Positions 45,679 to 54,192 of a stretch of 64,000 nt of DNA are shown here, in pieces; the stretch's first letter is position 1, and every line of letters starts with the position of its first letter. The notes beneath the pieces are model-generated. The model ran no database searches. It was given only the letters and a program-made list of their open reading frames with translations, and was not told the DNA's origin. This DNA is from Venturia oleaginea (Eukaryota > Ascomycota > Dothideomycetes > Venturiales > Venturiaceae): assembly GCA_013176395.1 (NCBI GenBank), contig JABMLP010000010.1, positions 1,426,001 to 1,490,000 of the forward strand, in the 5' to 3' direction. The translations under genes were made by a program, and so were the position numbers.

Positions 45679-46861
45679 TGACTACCCAAGAGAAGTACAC
45701 CATCGCATCTTCCCAGCTTCGCCGCTCAGGAAGCGATGAGTGGTCCGTTATTGACGGCCAGTATGTATCTGGCATGCTCAACTATAACATGGCCGAGAAA
45801 GAGGTAGATATATCACTTCTTTCTAGAAAAATCTCTTCATGAGCTAATATTTCAACAGGATAACTTCCATAATGGCCTTGCTATCCGCACCAAAGTCGAC
45901 TCGGTTGTCGGTCATCGTAGCCCCGAAGTACCCATGACTGGGTCTGAGTCTGGAGAGCCAGAAGTCAGTGTTGAGAACGTCGATAGCTCTACCAACAAAG
46001 CCATGGCTCATCACTTTCCAACTTGTGAGGACGAATACATCAGCCAAATGACCAACCATGCTGAAGAGCTTCGCAAGGCTCTCAACGCCACGGCTATGGC
46101 TGAAGACGAAGATCAGAACGCGAATGTCAAGCAGGAAGATCTTATTGATCTTGCCGACTCCTGCGAGGCACGTGAGCCAATCCCAGGCTTCAAGGCGCCA
46201 GCTCCAGAGTCTTGCTGCAACATGAAGCGGTACGCTCCAAAGAACGTCAATGACGCTACTAGCTATCTCGATAAAGTCAAGGTCCGTATCATCTCAAGAA
46301 TATACAAATATCTTGTTGACTGATACATGTACTTATAGGCCCGCTTCGCCTCCCAGCCAGGTGTCTACCAAGCCTTCCTGGAAATCCTAAAAGCTTTCCA
46401 AGCCGCCCCATCTCCAGGCCCAATGCACCAAACCCAGAATGCTGTCCTCCAACTATTCTGGCCCCATCAAGATCTGATCCGAGACTTCGAGGAATGGCTT
46501 CCCCAGCCCATCAAGCACAACATCATTCCCAAGTCCGCAGCCTTCGAGTCTCGCATCTATGCCTTGGAGCAGAAGGTCCGGAAGCTCGAGAAGCCGAAGA
46601 AAAGCTTGAGAATTGGAGGTGGTGAAGCTCGTAATCGGGTTATCGATGATAGATTTGGTTTGCTGGAGCGAGAGATGAGGGATTTGAGGGCGAGTGTTGG
46701 GGTTTGGGGGATGAGAATTTGGCTTGAGGGAGAGGGTTGGGCAGATGGATAGTTATTTGGCTGGTCCGAGGTGGGTTGTCAAGCAGTTGGAGAGGGAAGT
46801 TGAGGTGTTGAAAGGGGAGAATGAGGTGATGAGGATGGAGATTGATGGTCTTAAGGAGTGA
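45675..46861 (+). CDS. Small Sin3-like PAH-domain protein with C-terminal coiled coil
   Basis: Four exons (45675-45803, 45859-46281, 46339-46701, 46745-46861) encode about 343 residues. The N-terminus is acidic and unstructured. Residues about 175-240 form one paired amphipathic helix domain: ATSYLDKVKARFASQPGVYQ, then AFLEILKAFQ and LFWPHQDLIRDFEEWLP, as in Sin3. The remainder is coiled coil (YALEQKVRKLEKPKK; QLEREVEVLKGENEVM). PAH domains bind amphipathic helices of transcription factors, so a role in repression is plausible, but the protein lacks the rest of Sin3. The last intron is only 43 nt (46702-46744). If unspliced, translation would stop at 46750-46752 and the last coiled coil would be lost; splicing keeps frame and gives a much more protein-like end. 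Confidence 0.8.
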
Positions 46862-47328
46862 GTTGGTGGTGATTGGGCTGGATATTGTTGGTTATTGATG
46901 GGATTGGCCGACATATAGGCTAGATTTTTGGGATTATGGGCTAGGTCAGTACTATTTTTTGGGATCGGGTCATGGTAAAAACACTACCACATATTCTTAC
47001 ACTTAACCATTTTGTATCCAAAGCTCATGATTCTGCGAGTGTGGATAGTTTTGATGTCTGGATCAAACTCGTTCTCGGATCTTGCCACCGTTGATATTCG
47101 AGCGCATGCTCTTTCCTTCCTTAGTTCTTCGTCAATATTGGGGCTGACGTATGCCCATAGTCTTCAAATCTCAAGACCTCACACTCGAGAATCTGATAGA
47201 TCATGCTCATCCTTAACTCATCCATCATTCGACACGAACATGGTTATATGTCCACACTCTTTCCATGTATTCTTCATGTGTACCATGAGGCTCCTAGTAT
47301 ATGACCTACATTGCACATATGCTCAGCC
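46862..47328. other. Intergenic, no supported gene
   Basis: No gene or RNA gene recognised. Borders the transposon nest on its right. Confidence 0.45.
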
Positions 47329-47362
47329 ATCCACGTTTCCTTCAGCCATCCACGAGGTACCT
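47329..47362 (+). repeat. 34-bp direct repeat, left copy
   Basis: ATCCACGTTTCCTTCAGCCA and the following 14 bases recur at 48992-49025 with one mismatch. A 10-bp GCCGCGGGGT at 47364 is mirrored as ACCCCGCGGC at 48974-48983. Together they bracket the transposon nest. Confidence 0.75.
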
Positions 47363-47423
47363 GGCCGCGGGGTTGGGTGTTTCCAATCCGTTTTTCTACC
47401 CTTAGTAAATCATTAGTAGACAG

Positions 47424-48525
47424 TAACGTAGTCTATAGTCCTATGCGCCATATATGCCTGTGCGCCAACCCCACCGAGTATTCTTACAAAAAACGTATAT
47501 ATTTCAACAACACCGCCATCTATAACAGTAATATACATTTTAATTGGTTCTTTGACGCTCTGGGAAGGTCCTAGCATTGTGCTCAAGCGACTGGCATACG
47601 CTGCACTTTGGTGGTGCTCGTTGCCGTACCTGAGCAGGTACATTTTCAACCCCCTCAGTAGGCGTATTCTGCTAGCCACCAGAGACCTATCTCGTTGGTT
47701 GTCCAGCCGTTCTCGCTCACGCCAATTGCCCAATCTGGTGGTAGGATCCCGTCTGAATACCAGGCTGCCTGGTGCATTACTGCCTCGAAAATAACGAGCG
47801 GAGGGATTGGAAACCCTTTCGCACAAATAGCCTCAATAACCGTAACCCACTCACGGTTGCCTGGCTGCGTTGTCCTCGGTCTCCCAGCCTTATCTGCTCC
47901 TGTAACAACCTTTGCAGTTGAAATTACCCCCATCTGAAAACCAGTCTCGTCAAAATTGTAGATATCGTCATCGAGGATGCCATGCTCAGCTTGTGTACGT
48001 CCTACGCGTTCAAACCAGGCTCGAATTAGGTCTAGGTCTTCGCATTTTGCTCGCTGGTAGTCGTACTTGCGGTTGTACTTCGATTTTAGTACGTCGTGGC
48101 GGTTAATAAAGTTGCGTACCCAGCATTGGCCTGCAGAGACGAGTTGGCCATGTTGACTGGCTAAAAGGCTTGCCATAGTCCGTACGGCGGCAACAGTAGG
48201 TGGCATACCGCGTTCATCCATTGAAAGTATACGCTGTACAAGGTACTCTTCTTCGGTGGGTGTAAGGAGGCGGTTTTTCGCGGTAGAACCAAGTCGTGGT
48301 TGAGTACCAGCAATACGGCGTTGCAGGGTATCTCGTGGGACGTCATAGGCTTGCGCGGTAGCTCTATAGCTTTGAAAATTGCCGTTTTTATAGGCTTGAA
48401 CAGCTAGTCCAAGCCTACCTTCTCGGTGTAAGGCCTCTTGTCGTTGTGGCGGTACCATCTCGTGTGGTAATAGAGGAACGCGTCGCGTTTGGTAGGGTTG
48501 GCGCATAGGCCTATAGACTACGTTA
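47424..48525 (-). mobile_element. Compact pogo-type element with matching ends
   Basis: TA-flanked terminal inverted repeats beginning ACGTAGTCTATAG lie at 47426 and, reverse-complemented, end at 48523. They match over about 25 bp with one mismatch, giving a 1.1-kb element. It belongs to the same broad class as the other pogo elements but to a different family. The transposase is shortened by loss of its 3' half, so the element is non-autonomous. Confidence 0.8.
47655..48506 (-). pseudogene. Truncated pogo-type transposase, catalytic core incomplete
   Basis: A 283-codon frame. The helix-turn-helix (GRLGLAVQAYKNGNFQSYRA, AYDVPRDTLQRRIAG) and CENP-B-like region are complete. The first catalytic block, YNFDETGFQMG, and the following GNREWVTVIEAICAKGF are normal, then the frame stops shortly after SENGWTTNEIGLWWL. 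The second and third catalytic aspartates are absent, so it cannot transpose itself. The first ATG lies inside the terminal repeat; an internal start near MVPPQRQEALHREG is equally likely. Confidence 0.8.
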
Positions 48526-48580
48526 TATACTAGCTATTCTTCAGGACAAAAAGAATTCGGCTCAATTATTCGATAGTAGT

Positions 48581-48846
48581 TAACGTACTTCACAAGCGAG
48601 TGGGCCACCCAAGCGAGTGGGCCACCTCACAAACGTAAACCGCCTTCGTAATAACGTCGCGTAATGCCTCAACAACACGAAGAGCAGAAGATCTATAAAG
48701 AAGGAGATATATTCCTTGCTATCTCAGATATCAATTCAAAGCAAATACAAAGCGAAAGACGCGCTGCAGTAATATATAGCGTACCTCGAACACCAGTACA
48801 ACGCCGACGCGCCGGACAGCGCCCTCGACGCGAATGCGAGTACTAG
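48581..48846 (+). mobile_element. 5' fragment of another pogo-type element
   Basis: After TA at 48581 comes ACGTACTTCAC and a doubled CAAGCGAGTGGGCCACC, the same architecture as the terminal repeat of the 6276-8128 element. An open frame follows at 48664-48846 with a degenerate helix-turn-helix start (EGDIFLAISDINSKQIQSER). No matching right end was found before the next gene, so this is a truncated, dead copy. Confidence 0.7.
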
Positions 48847-48991
48847 TTTTTTATAATAATTGTTATCAGGGTAGTACAATCTTATGATAGGGAGGTATTA
48901 AAGAGGTACGGTATATTTGTCGTAGGGATATTCTACTGATTTCTACAAGAAGATTACGCCTTAAATTGTCTACACCCCGCGGCTATGTATG

Positions 48992-49025
48992 ATCCACGTT
49001 TCCTTCAGCTATCCACGAGGTACCT
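48992..49025 (+). repeat. 34-bp direct repeat, right copy
   Basis: Matches 47329-47362 with one mismatch. It lies just upstream of the TATA box of the small Cys gene, so this copy may be the original promoter sequence and the left one a duplicate. Confidence 0.75.
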
Positions 49026-49034
49026 AAGAACAAG

Positions 49035-49043
49035 TATAAAAAG
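49035..49043 (+). promoter_or_regulatory. TATA box of the small Cys-rich gene
   Basis: TATAAAAAG lies about 155 bp before the ATG and is followed by a CAA/CAAC-rich leader, a good fungal core-promoter arrangement. Confidence 0.5.
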
Positions 49044-49196
49044 CCCCATCTCCTTTACAACCTGCAAAACCATCAACAACAACAACCCTCACACTACTAT
49101 CAACACCTTCCAACTAACTTTGAAATACTTACAACTACAACAACTAGCACCCAACAACCACACGTTACTTACATCTACAATCTACAATCCATCACA

Positions 49197-49388
49197 ATGT
49201 GCCAATACCAACAAGCCACCTTCCGCTGCACCCACACAAAGCTGATCCTCTGGAAACATTGCCATTTCGCCCGCAACGCTCCAAATCATAAGTGTTCTCG
49301 CCCTTGGAGCATTGAGAGCGAGGTCGAGCTTGTTTATGAGAACTGTCCTGATTGTGTTGCACAGGGTCTTCCGAGACTCGTTTTGTGA
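49197..49388 (+). CDS. Small Cys/His-rich protein, 63 aa, unknown function
   Basis: A single-exon frame starting MCQYQQATFRCTHTK, with Cys at 2, 11, 22, 33, 50 and 53 and a closing CPDC. The M-C-x-Y/W...C-x-H start and the C-x-x-C near the end suggest a small zinc-binding fold, typical of short fungal proteins that begin MCK/MCQ. There is no signal peptide. A close relative with the same start lies at 49800. A TATA box and a long A/C-rich leader support real expression. Function is not known. Confidence 0.65.
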   Translation: MCQYQQATFRCTHTKLILWKHCHFARNAPNHKCSRPWSIESEVELVYENCPDCVAQGLPRLVL

Positions 49389-49799
49389 TGTGGATGCGGA
49401 GTGATATGCGGGAACTTGGAGTTTAGGCTTGCTTTTGGGACATGTTTGAGGAGGGGTGTGTACGTGGTGTTCATGTTTTGATTTTTGCTATTGGGAATCG
49501 AGATTTTTTTGCTTTGATGAGTGCTTGTTCCTTGCTCTTGACGTTTGTTGGGCGCCCTTCATTCAGTGATGGTGACTATCGTGAAGTCAGTTCCCGCGCG
49601 TGCAAACTGTTGTCCTATACACGTCACCTGTATTTGTTCACGAGATATCTAGGTAGACTGGAGGTGTATAAGGATGTAATCTTCCCCACAATCTTCAATA
49701 TCATTTCCATCAACGATTTCCACGCTATCGGCAGCTTTATTCCAAACCAACAATACCAACGGACCACCCTCAGCAGAACCAACAAACTAATCGATCGAA
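49389..49799. other. Spacer between the tandem small Cys genes
   Basis: Contains a leader-like stretch with CCAACAATACCAACGGACC just before 49800, resembling the leader of the first gene. An open frame at 49442-49822 has no motif and is not called. Confidence 0.45.
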
Positions 49800-50030
49800 A
49801 TGTGCAAGTGGATCTACGATAGCTATCACTGCGGCCATACTATCAAACGTCGCATGGAGAAATGCCCCCGAGGTCGGAGAGACTAGAATTGTCCCGATGA
49901 TGAATGCCAGGCCTATAATGAGCAGTATCCGGATAGGGATGTGAACTATCCGTGTCAGGATTGTGGAATTGCGAGGAGCAGGGCGCAGAGGCGGGGATAT
50001 CATTGGGAAGAGGATGATCGGTGCCTATAG
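49800..50030 (+). pseudogene. Paralogue of the small Cys gene broken by one in-frame TAG
   Basis: The frame starts MCKWIYDSYHCGHTIKRRME and would run 76 codons to TAG 50028-50030, but codon 29 is TAG (49884-49886). Beyond it, the frame stays clearly protein-like with CPDDEC, YPCQDCGIARSRAQ and a final Cys. No intron of plausible size removes the stop. CAG to TAG by a single C-to-T change is the simplest history. If the stop is real, only a 28-residue peptide is made. Confidence 0.65.
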
Positions 50031-50295
50031 TAGATATCATGGACACGATGGGTATTGATTAATGTTTGCTTTCGACGGGAGACTTGCTTTCCTTGAGGTT
50101 TCAGCAAAGATCATAGAAATGAAGTTCGTGTTGTTTACCTTTCATCATTTCGTCACTTACGCGTTGCAAAACCTTCCGCCTGACAACTTGTGTTTCGCGC
50201 TCAACTTCCGCAACAAACATTAACGCTCTTTCGCAGAGAGGTATCTTACTAGCAGTTGACACACTCAGCCTACGACTAATCCCACCGCAGAAACA

Positions 50296-51228
50296 ATGGC
50301 CGGCAAAGTAGAAGATGTTCACCAACAGGCTCTGAAAGCCTTCATCGCAAAAGACTATCGACGCGCCTGGAAGCTATGTGTTAGCTTCATGTCGAGGACC
50401 GCCGACAATCGTCCTTTATGGATCGAAGTGTACATCCTCCGCCTCCAAGCCTACCTTCTACCCGACGACGTCAACGTGTTCATGTATGACGCCCTCAGAA
50501 CATGCGACGAAATCGAGAGGAGCTTTGAAGTCCAAGTCCCCACCGATCAAGACCTCCTCCATCTCAGACAACTGCGCCAGCAATGCAAGGGTCACAAGAA
50601 GTGTTTCCAGAGCAAAAAGACGATGGTCGAGACATTGGCGAAGAAAGAGGTAGGTGCTATGGACCTTGGAGATCTTTTCGACAATGTACAATTCCAGAAA
50701 TGGGCCAAGCAAGAGATGGACGTCGCATTCAAGTGGGATTCTTCGGAAGCCACCGTCGATGTTAGCAATGGCGATAAAGAGGAGGCAAAGCAGGAAGATG
50801 AAATGGCAAAGACCGAGAAGCGTGACATGAACTCACGCGTCCTTCAACTTGAGGATGAGAATAAACAGCTTTCTGGCAAACTTGACGTGCTACAATCGTT
50901 GGTGTGCGTGGTGGAGGAGTTGGTCAAGGACAACCAGGAGTTGAAGGACCGGCTGAAGGCATTGGAGAGCTACGCGGCTGATTACCGTGAGCGAGACATG
51001 AAGCTGCTCAAACGTCGTGACGACGAGCATGCTCGCAGGACTCAATATCTCGGCGAGGATGAGGAGTGGGTTGCTAAGCATGAAGTTCGACCACTGAAGC
51101 TTACACTTCAACAATTCACGCAAACAAGATCGGAGGATTCGTTCGTCACGGCGGAAGAACAAGGAGGGCAAAAAGAGGCGCCCACTGGTAGTGTGGAAGA
51201 TCTGCTGTCTTGCTTGCAGTTGTTGTGA
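50296..51228 (+). CDS. Coiled-coil protein, 310 aa, unknown function
   Basis: A single exon. The N-terminal about 110 residues look like helical-repeat (TPR-like) sequence: HQQALKAFIAKDYRRAWKLC, WIEVYILRLQAYLLP, HLRQLRQQCKGH. The middle is charged, and residues about 180-240 form a coiled coil (RVLQLEDENKQLSGKLDVLQ, ELVKDNQELKDRLKALESY). No catalytic motif or signal peptide is seen. The family is not recognised. The coding bias and length make it a convincing gene. Confidence 0.75.
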   Translation: MAGKVEDVHQQALKAFIAKDYRRAWKLCVSFMSRTADNRPLWIEVYILRLQAYLLPDDVNVFMYDALRTCDEIERSFEVQVPTDQDLLHLRQLRQQCKGHKKCFQSKKTMVETLAKKEVGAMDLGDLFDNVQFQKWAKQEMDVAFKWDSSEATVDVSNGDKEEAKQEDEMAKTEKRDMNSRVLQLEDENKQLSGKLDVLQSLVCVVEELVKDNQELKDRLKALESYAADYRERDMKLLKRRDDEHARRTQYLGEDEEWVAKHEVRPLKLTLQQFTQTRSEDSFVTAEEQGGQKEAPTGSVEDLLSCLQLL

Positions 51229-52101
51229 TCTCTCCTCTCTTGAATCTGATGTTGAATCTCCATCTGCACGTCAATACCGGGAATCTGCTGCTGCATTGTT
51301 CGGATTTAGTTGCAGCCGCGGGTTGTTTTCGGAAACGAGTTTTGGTTCTGGCACGGGTTGCGGGGACAGAATAGCCGGATTGTATGGGTGGGTGGTGGCG
51401 AACTTGATCTGGTGAGCTGGAGGATTCATGGGTTTGGTAAGCACTGAGCCGGAAAAATTCTGCAAGTGTGCAGGACAAGATCACGCCAGGCATAACAGGC
51501 TTCAAATAGGGGCCAGGTTGCTCGGCTGTACTTCAGGACAAGCACCAATGAGAGAGCTGACGGTCTTCACAAGCTGCAGAATGTTTCCCGTGACCACGCG
51601 CAAATTTGGATGAGCGGTTCGAAACGGGCCCTCTAAATGTCTGCTTTTCGAATAGAGGCTTCATATTGCTGGGAAGCCTGTGAGACCACCTGGCGAGATC
51701 ATAGTTACCTACGTAGACACAGAGACTCGAACTCTGGATCTCTTGCTTCCAGGCCGTCGGCACCAGACTATCATGAATCTCGGCATCGCGACGTGGCTGG
51801 GAAGAAGTAAACCGTCGACTGTTGTGGATAGGCACCGGTAATACCCACAATCTACACCTTCACTTCTCCCGTCTCATCTCTTGATCCCTTCAACATCTTC
51901 ATCACGCATCGTTGGCGCGAATATCATTATCATCTCCCGTGGTGCTGGTCCGATATCCGATCCTCTTCAGGCCAGCGTGCATTGCTAGGGTTATCTATAG
52001 AACGAGTCACGCTGCCAAAGCAAATTCGTCATCGGACAACGACAGTAAACCATCACGGTCTACTCGAGAGACAAGTCTTCCGCAGTACAAAACATTGTCG
52101 C
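51229..52101. other. Intergenic, no supported gene
   Basis: A tRNA-like T arm is present at about 51718-51740 (minus) but no cloverleaf can be built. The rest is probably the promoter and leader of the Whi5-like gene. Confidence 0.45.
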
Positions 52102-53672
52102 ATGGAGTCTCTCACTACAATGTCTGGAAGCATTGCAGCCCCCAAAACGCCTGAAAAACAGAGTCCATTGTTGCAAGCGGTGAACCCCGCCCGAGAAGAA
52201 CGCGACGCGTCCATCAATGTCAACGACTCGGAGCCGGGCCCCAACTCGCAAGATACTCACGTCTCCGATTCCGACAAGTCCAGCGGCGCCTCTCAATTCT
52301 TATCCGACTCCAGCAGTCTCTCCAACGCTTCCTGCGATACCTCCTCCACGTCGCCAGTCTCGCTCAAGGCCACCCTCGTCGAGCCGGTGGCGACATGTTT
52401 GCCACCGCCAATCTCTCACATAGAACGACCTGTAACGCCTGAAGTTCGGAATGTCGTGAAAGACAGCGCCTCTGAGGGCACCTCCAGCGTCTCGACGAGT
52501 CCATTGTCGGTGGGCTCCCAGACTTTCAAACAGGGCTCCAAGAGGACTGCAAGTGGTGCGGTGAAGTCTCCGAGCGTGGACAGTACAGGTTTGGTGGACC
52601 ATAGAAGGCATACAATTGAGGGTCTCAACTCTGGCAGGGCGAGGTCATCGTCTAGAGCTGCTGAGGTAGGCACACTGTTTCATACATTGCTTGAAGAATT
52701 GAGCCCGACGTCAATACGCCGAAGTTCAATCACATAAATCCCTGCTGGGCGCGCAGTTGATGTCTTACAAATGAACCGCCGAACAGAGTGTAATATATCG
52801 AGCTCGAGATCAATGTCGCTATGTTTCTGGCGAGGCTGCATGATAAGATCGCTAGAAGCCCAACGATATCGATCTCGATTTAGCAACCGCTGTCAAATAG
52901 CTGTCAACGTGAAGCCGGGCAGAAGAAAGGACATCAATTGACGGCACACTTGGGATCCTGCGTGATGTCCACTCTCTTAGGATGAAATTGTGCGACTATC
53001 ATTGCTCTAAGCTAATGCCGTGTCTAGATCTCTGCTCAACTGAAAGCCCGCTTGCAGTATGCCATGGTGAAGGTACAACGCGGTTGGGAGACTTCCACTC
53101 TCGACCAGCTTGAGAGGGGCGACTTCTCTCAAGCATCCATTCCATTGATACCATCGACGCCTGTTGCTGTGTATCCTAATCGACGAAGGGAAAGCGTATA
53201 TTCCGACACATCAGAGCGCTTCTTCAACTCTCCAAATACGCACTCAAGTCCGCAACCCTTTCCGAGAGCATTTGAGTACTACCAACCTCCTGCAGCGCAT
53301 GGCTTTCAATATTACCCAGCTCCTGTCAGTATGGCGACAAATGGGCCTTCGCTTGCTCCTGCTGCGCCTATTGCACCTGCCCGTCCGGGGCGACGATCAA
53401 TGTCTTCACGTGCTCCGCCAAATCTGATTACAAATCGCATCCCTCCCACGACCTCAGGACAGCCTACTACTCCAACCAGTCATCCTGTCCGACAAGGTAT
53501 TCTGCGCATGCCGTCCCAACAAGCAGAAAAAGATGCGCTCGAGGCGATGATGTTCATGAGCAGTCCGAACAACTCCTCGAATTTGAAGCACGCCGCGAGC
53601 GCTGCATCAAGTCCTTTGCGTACAGAGTTTCCACCTGCTGCGAAACGCGTTGTTTTTGATGGTCACCGATGA
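52102..53672 (+). CDS. Whi5/Nrm1-like G1/S transcription repressor
   Basis: Two exons (52102-52665 and 53028-53672) give about 402 residues. Most of the protein is Ser/Thr/Pro-rich and disordered, with many SP/TP sites (for example PKTPEKQSP, RPVTPEV) that fit cyclin-dependent kinase control. The one conserved block begins at exon 2: ISAQLKARLQYAMVKVQRGW, the short Whi5/Nrm1 motif that binds the G1/S transcription factor SBF/MBF. A second conserved stretch near the C-terminus is EKDALEAMMFMSSPNN. Homologues restrain G1/S genes until phosphorylated. The start is the first ATG in frame. The intron is 362 nt, far longer than neighbours, because it contains a palindromic repeat copy. Confidence 0.8.
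52799..52880 (+). repeat. Palindromic dispersed repeat, copy D
   Basis: Left arm CTCGAGATCAATGTCGCTAT then GTTTCTGGCGA; right arm GATCGCTAGAAGCCCAACGA then TATCGATCTCGA. About 28 bp of stem with mismatches. Lies inside the intron of the Whi5-like gene. Confidence 0.65.
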
Positions 53673-54192
53673 TGTTTTCTTTTGCTTCTCGTTCATATAC
53701 TCTGCTTGATATTCTACCGCATACTCGGAGTTGGGAGATACCCCGCAAGACTTCCAGAATTGTCTTTGGGTCTGCACTGTGTTTGTTCCCACTTCTGACT
53801 TACTTTGCATACATCTAACGCGATCTATCTCAATTTTGGTGGAGTCTGGCTGGGATCGGTCACGCTTGGGACCTGCATTTGGAAGCAAGGGAGAAATTTC
53901 ACGAACGATTCACGACTGACATGCTGGTTATTGATGTGATTCTTCGCTACGCAGCTGTTTGATTTCCCGTGTCTTGCGCTTACGCCTGCTGCTTCGGATA
54001 GAATACCCACCTTAATCGCACCCTTGCCTAGCCTCTTTGCCTTGCGGCTTGCATAATCCTATCAATGGTGGACGATAAGACACGGCTGACTGCGTCTAAT
54101 AAATCCACATTGGGGTGTTTCCTTGATTCTCATTCTCATCTCTCATCATTGTCATTGTTCTGCTTTTCAATTGCTTCACTGCCACCTTCGTG
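53673..54192. other. Intergenic, no supported gene
   Basis: 3' end of the Whi5-like gene and 5' region of the amine oxidase. Nothing else recognised. Confidence 0.45.

Noticed and set aside
51690..51770. tRNA-like T arm (CAGAG TTCGAGT CTCTG) on the minus strand
   Set aside because: No matching acceptor strand, D arm or anticodon arm can be built upstream, and competing stems overlap the T arm.
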